A stretch of 64,000 nt of DNA. It comes from Prochlorothrix hollandica PCC 9006 = CALU 1027. GTDB lineage: Bacteria > Cyanobacteriota > Cyanobacteriia > Prochlorotrichales > Prochlorotrichaceae. Below, piece after piece: positions 60,678 through 64,000 of the stretch; the stretch's first letter is position 1; each line of letters starts with the position of its first letter. The notes below the pieces were generated by a model. That model was not told the origin of the DNA and ran no database searches. It worked only from the letters and a program-made list of their open reading frames with translations. The stretch is from the NCBI RefSeq assembly GCF_000332315.1, contig NZ_KB235941.1:879202-943201 (forward strand). The letters are read 5' to 3'. Both the position numbers and the translations under genes were made by a program.

Positions 60678-60954
60678 GACATGCTCCCCGACCTAAAGGT
60701 GCGGGGATTCTCCGACTAGGCGAATAGTCCAAGCTGTTCGCTGTACGGCTGGCTAGACAAAGCAGTCGGATTGCCAGAATACTGGTCTTACGCCCGTTCT
60801 TTGTCCATTTAGAGTCTTGGATTAGCTCCAACCCAGACTTTTATCGTGCTTTTATGCCAATTAAAATAGCATAGATGGAGAAGGCTGGATAGATCAGTTG
60901 CAGGAAGAAAAGCCGTCCTAGAAGGACGGGGCTTTAGACCCAGATTTTAGGTAA
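60678..60954 (+). mobile_element. Transposase-less IS200/IS605-type element, copy 2, against the thrB start codon
   Basis: 277 bp, nearly identical to 141-418 (a few substitutions and one single-base length difference). Preceded by TT of the TTGAC target and ending GACCCAGATTTTAGGTAA, two bases before the thrB ATG. Left and right subterminal hairpins are intact. It supplies the whole thrB 5' leader including whatever ribosome site is used (TTTTAGG is the only purine-rich piece nearby). Confidence 0.85.
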
Positions 60955-60956
60955 CC

Positions 60957-61877
60957 ATGGCCATTACTGTCACTGTTCCCGCCACCACCGCCAACCTTGG
61001 ACCCGGTTTTGACTGTCTGGGAGCCGCCCTCAGCCTCTATAATTCCTTCACCTTCAGCCTTTTAGCCCCAGAAACTCAGGACTATCCCCAGATTTTTGTG
61101 GAAGGCTCCGGTTCTTCCAGTCTGTCCCTGGGCAGTGACAACTTGCTCTACCAGGCCATTGTGCGGTTTTATCAAGCTTTGGGGCAAACCCCCCCTCCCC
61201 TGCACATCAGCATCCAGATGGGGGTGCCCTTGGCGCGGGGATTGGGTAGTTCCGCCACGGCGATCGTGGGGGGGCTGGTGGGAGCCAATGTCCTGGCCGG
61301 AGAGCCACTGAGTCCAGCCCAGATCAGGGACCTCGCCATTGAACTGGAGGGGCATCCGGACAATGTGGTGCCCGCCCAACAGGGGGGCTGTTGCCTTGCG
61401 GCCACAGGTATGGCGGGGGATCAGGATTGGCAAATTTCTGAGGTTCCCTGGCACCCTGCCCTGGTGCCGGTGGTGGCCATCCCCCAGTTTGAGCTATCCA
61501 CGGAAAAAGCCCGTCAGGTCTTGCCCAGCACCTACAGCCGCGCCGATGCCATCTTTAATGCGGCCCATGTGGGGCTATTGCTGCGGGGATTGGACAGTGG
61601 CCATGGGCCTTGGTTACGGGCAGCGCTCCAGGATCGGATCCACCAGCCCTACCGCCAGAGTTTGATCCCTGGGTTTGCGGCGGTCCACCAGGCCGCGATC
61701 GCCGCCGGAGCCTATGGACTGGTGATCAGTGGAGCTGGACCCACCCTCTTAGCCTTAACCACGCCAGACAAGGGGGAGGGGGTGGCCCAGGCCATGGCCC
61801 AGGCTTGGGAGTCGGCCCAGGCGACGGTGCAGGTGCTGGCCTTGGATCGATCGGGGGCCAAGGTTCAGGTGACCTAG
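60957..61877 (+). CDS. thrB: Homoserine kinase
   Basis: Phosphorylates homoserine for threonine synthesis. 306 residues, GHMP-kinase family. N-terminus [23 protein letters not shown] loop [16 protein letters not shown] (about 88-103), and the C-terminal [14 protein letters not shown] (about 261-274) are present, so the protein looks intact. The ATG at 60957 is exactly where the family starts, and a mobile element ends two bases before it. Its 3' end runs into a 12-bp tandem repeat that also reaches the facing ABC gene. Confidence 0.95.
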   Translation: MAITVTVPATTANLGPGFDCLGAALSLYNSFTFSLLAPETQDYPQIFVEGSGSSSLSLGSDNLLYQAIVRFYQALGQTPPPLHISIQMGVPLARGLGSSATAIVGGLVGANVLAGEPLSPAQIRDLAIELEGHPDNVVPAQQGGCCLAATGMAGDQDWQISEVPWHPALVPVVAIPQFELSTEKARQVLPSTYSRADAIFNAAHVGLLLRGLDSGHGPWLRAALQDRIHQPYRQSLIPGFAAVHQAAIAAGAYGLVISGAGPTLLALTTPDKGEGVAQAMAQAWESAQATVQVLALDRSGAKVQVT

Positions 61878-61942
61878 GGGTGCTTTAGGCGTGAGCTAGA
61901 GGTGAGCTAGAGGTGAGCTAGGAGTGACCTAGGGGTGACCTA
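61869..61942. repeat. GTGAGCTAGAG-type 12-bp tandem repeat at converging gene ends
   Basis: Five to six imperfect units (GTGACCTAGGG, GTGAGCTAGAG) span the thrB stop codon and the stop codon of the ABC exporter gene. Each unit carries a CTAG and a possible stop, so copy changes would barely affect either protein. Confidence 0.8.
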
Positions 61943-63736
61943 AGATCGCACCACCGCTTCCAGGGTTTGCCGATCCCACAGCGATCGATACAATCCCCCC
62001 TCTGCCAATAAGTCCTGATGGCTGCCAGCCTGGATAATGCGGCCTTGATCCATGACCAAAATGCGATCGGCGATGGCCGCTGCGGATAGCTGGTGGGAAA
62101 TAAAGATCACCGTCTTGCGCTGGCTACCCTGGGAGAGGTTGTGCAAAATGGCGGTGGCGGTTTGATTGTCCACACTGGACAGAGCATCATCCAGAATCAA
62201 AATCGGCGCATCCATCAACAGGGCGCGGGCCAGGGCGGTGCGTTGCCGTTGTCCCCCCGATAGGGTAATGCCCCGCTCCCCCACCAGGGTGTCATAGGTT
62301 TGGGGGAAATTGAGAATTTCTAGGTGGATTTGGGCTGCTTGGGCCGCTGCTTGCACCTCATCTTGGCTGCGCAGGGGATCCCCATAGCGGACATTCTCCC
62401 GAATCGTTGTGCTGAATAAAAAGCTCTCCTGGGGCACATAGGCGATGACCCGCCGCAGGCTATCTAAGGTAATGCGGGTGACATCGATGCCCTCCAAAAA
62501 CAATTGTCCGGGGGCAACATTCAACAGCCGAGGCAGCACATTGGCCAAGGTGGACTTACCGGAACCAATGGGACCGACGATCGCCACGGTTTCCCCCGGC
62601 GCAATCTGGAAGGACACCTCCTGGAGGGCGGGAGTCGCCGCACCGGGATAGGTCAGGGTCAGATGGTCGGCCTTCAGCCACCCTTGCACCTCTGCGGGAT
62701 CCAAGACGAGGGCATCCGCTGCATCCCGAATCTTGGTTTCCGCTAAAAGAATGGTCTCAATGCGATCGATGCTCACTTCCCCCCGTTGATAGGCGGTCAG
62801 GGTGAACCCCAACAGCGCCGTGGGAAAAACCATGCGTTCCGCATAGAGAATGAGGGCGATGAAGCTGCCCACCGTCAGGCTCCCGGCAGGCATGGGGGCG
62901 GTGGACTCCAGAGTAATGGATCCCGCGCCAAAGGCCAGCAACACCAACAGACTGACACTGGCCAGCCCCTCCAGCAGGGGAAACAGCATGTTGCGGGTTT
63001 TAGCCAGTTTGAGATTGGCCTGGAGCAGGCGATCGTTAATGACCCGGAAAGCCCGCCGCTCGTTGTCTTCCTGGGCGTAAATCTTGATCAGTCCGATGCC
63101 GCTGAGATCTTCCTGCACCAGTTCGCTGAGGTGGGACAGGGCTTCCTGCACGTCTCCCTGCTGCACCCGCAGGCGATCGCTAAACAACATCACCATGAAT
63201 AACATCAGGGGATAGACGGCGATCGCCATTAAACTCAGGCGCACATTAATCAAGAGCATCATGGGCAGGGTGAAGCCATAGGCAAAGAAGGTATTGACTA
63301 AGCTCAACACCGCAAACCCCAGTAACCGCCGAATATTGTCCACATCGCTGGTGGAGCGGTTAATAAGGTCGCCAATGGTATTGCGGGCAAAGTAGGCCGG
63401 GTCTAAGGTGAGCAAATGCTCGAAAATCGTTTGCTTCAGGTCAAATTCCACCCGACGACCCACCCCAAAGATCAACATGCGGGAGGTCATGCGCATCACC
63501 CACATCACCGAAGCCAACACCAACACCAGGGGCACCAAGGCCAGGAGGCGATCGAGGTTGAAGTCGCCTTGCAATTCATCCACCCCGTCCCGAATGATCA
63601 GGGGAATATAGACCCCCAACAGGTTCACCCCCAACAGAGTAACAATGCCGGCAATCGTGACGGTGCGGTGGGTTCGGAGGTAGCCCAGCAGTTTGCGGAA
63701 ACGACTGTAGGAACCAGATGCAGGGGAATAAGCCAT
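61940..63736 (-). CDS. ABC exporter, MsbA/MdlB-like (fused membrane and ATPase domains)
   Basis: 598 residues. Six membrane helices span about 20-320; the ATPase spans about 355-590 with Walker A GPIGSGKST (about 393-401), Q-loop YVPQESFLFSTTIREN, signature LSGGQRQRTALA and Walker B PILILDDALSSVD, H-loop FISHQLSAA. A half-transporter that should homodimerise or pair with another half to export lipids, drugs or peptides. Substrate unknown. The Walker B acid reads DD where Glu is usual after LILDD, a variation found in other heterodimeric exporters' degenerate sites, so pairing with a second half is possible. Confidence 0.92.
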   Translation of the reverse strand: MAYSPASGSYSRFRKLLGYLRTHRTVTIAGIVTLLGVNLLGVYIPLIIRDGVDELQGDFNLDRLLALVPLVLVLASVMWVMRMTSRMLIFGVGRRVEFDLKQTIFEHLLTLDPAYFARNTIGDLINRSTSDVDNIRRLLGFAVLSLVNTFFAYGFTLPMMLLINVRLSLMAIAVYPLMLFMVMLFSDRLRVQQGDVQEALSHLSELVQEDLSGIGLIKIYAQEDNERRAFRVINDRLLQANLKLAKTRNMLFPLLEGLASVSLLVLLAFGAGSITLESTAPMPAGSLTVGSFIALILYAERMVFPTALLGFTLTAYQRGEVSIDRIETILLAETKIRDAADALVLDPAEVQGWLKADHLTLTYPGAATPALQEVSFQIAPGETVAIVGPIGSGKSTLANVLPRLLNVAPGQLFLEGIDVTRITLDSLRRVIAYVPQESFLFSTTIRENVRYGDPLRSQDEVQAAAQAAQIHLEILNFPQTYDTLVGERGITLSGGQRQRTALARALLMDAPILILDDALSSVDNQTATAILHNLSQGSQRKTVIFISHQLSAAAIADRILVMDQGRIIQAGSHQDLLAEGGLYRSLWDRQTLEAVVRS

Positions 63737-63814
63737 GGATAACGGGGGTGCAAAAGGGGAACGGGGTTTGGGAAGGCAGAACGCTGTCGCGCCCTAACCG
63801 GGGGTTTCTGAGTC

Positions 63815-63912
63815 TATAGCAATCCTAAATCAGTTGTAGGCATCTCTATGGCTGAAACCCTTGGTGTGCCCCCGCAGGGGGCACACCACACGACCCATTT
63901 CGGACTGCTGTA
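63815..63912. mobile_element. Roughly 100-bp TA-flanked element, copy 4 (reverse orientation)
   Basis: TA, then TAGCAATCCTAAATCAG, an inner palindrome GTGTGCCCCC/GGGGGCACAC, ACGACCCATTTCGGACTGCTG, then TA. The inverse of the copy at 35009. It lies upstream of the ABC exporter gene. Confidence 0.85.
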
Positions 63913-63962
63913 TAGCAATTGTAGACGGGATAGTGGGGGTGGCAGCGTCGGGGTGAGGGGGG

Positions 63963-64000
63963 CTACGAACCCAGGGCTAGGATCAGCCCCGCCAGGGTTG
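63963..64000 (-). CDS. Possible 3' end of a gene cut by the window edge
   Basis: On the minus strand the last 12 codons before a TAG at 63963 read T-L-A-G-L-I-L-A-L-G-S, a hydrophobic C-terminus. Too short to identify; may be chance. Confidence 0.25.
   Translation of the reverse strand, partial: TLAGLILALGS

Noticed and set aside
1-64000. tRNA, rRNA, tmRNA or RNase P RNA genes
   Set aside because: No cloverleaf with a TTCGAnTC arm or other conserved core was recognised by eye; a tRNAscan-SE/Infernal run would be decisive.

Overview
The window is chromosomal DNA of a cyanobacterium. A photosystem II D2 gene (psbD), the highly repeated octamer GCGATCGC (HIP1) in genes and spacers, a SigG-type ECF sigma/anti-sigma pair, a tig-clpP-clpX cluster, manganese/zinc ABC transporter parts, cobalamin genes and DUF4114/FG-GAP and FHA-CHAT proteins all point there. 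Base composition is moderately GC-rich, and the spacers are long and packed with small palindromic and tandem repeats. A filamentous non-heterocystous type (for example a Prochlorothrix-like lineage) would fit, but the window alone cannot settle this. No rRNA, tRNA, CRISPR array or intact transposase gene was recognised.

Layout. 1-6.3 kb: cysteine synthase, a Cache-HAMP class III nucleotidyl cyclase and a GT21-type glycosyltransferase, separated by repeat arrays. 6.3-11.1 kb: a [2Fe-2S] thioredoxin-like protein with a microsatellite-coded Pro-X leader, then a large secreted FHA-CHAT protein. 11.5-26.7 kb is the accessory, cell-surface part: a flippase, an AT-rich pair of RelE-like small genes between direct repeats, a broken HlyD adaptor gene, a cNMP/C39-like/ABC exporter, a leaderless FG-GAP/DUF4114 protein (likely a type I secretion cargo), a methyltransferase, an O-antigen-ligase-like polymerase and a GT25-like transferase. 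27-34.8 kb: L,D-transpeptidase, SigG and its anti-sigma factor, cbiD and cobM around a GNAT acetyltransferase, and asd read from a TTG start.

35.5-41.5 kb is one apparent transcription unit, tig-clpP-clpX followed closely by an alpha/beta hydrolase and an LRAT-like protein. 42.5-47 kb is metal homeostasis: a Mn-type ATPase and permease, and on the other strand a Zur-type Fur regulator and a second ATPase. That ATPase has a Zur/Fur-like palindrome at its start and lies between perfect 44-bp inverted repeats. 47.5-52.8 kb: a psbD with no psbC behind it, a strong terminator, and a CBS-PAS-GAF hybrid histidine kinase. 53-64 kb: PcrA/UvrD helicase, a DUF4129-DUF4350 pair, DUF3352, lgt, thrB and an MsbA-like ABC exporter.

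The most unusual feature is the non-coding fraction. Three transposase-less IS200/IS605-type elements each follow a TTGAC target; two of them end at a start codon (thrB and a DUF2237 gene). A roughly 100-bp element family with TA target duplications is present four times, once cleanly inside an 8-bp tandem array. Dual-hairpin tandem arrays occur at several loci. Short in-frame minisatellites have expanded inside several genes (tig, alpha/beta hydrolase, GNAT, ATPase, ferredoxin-like protein).
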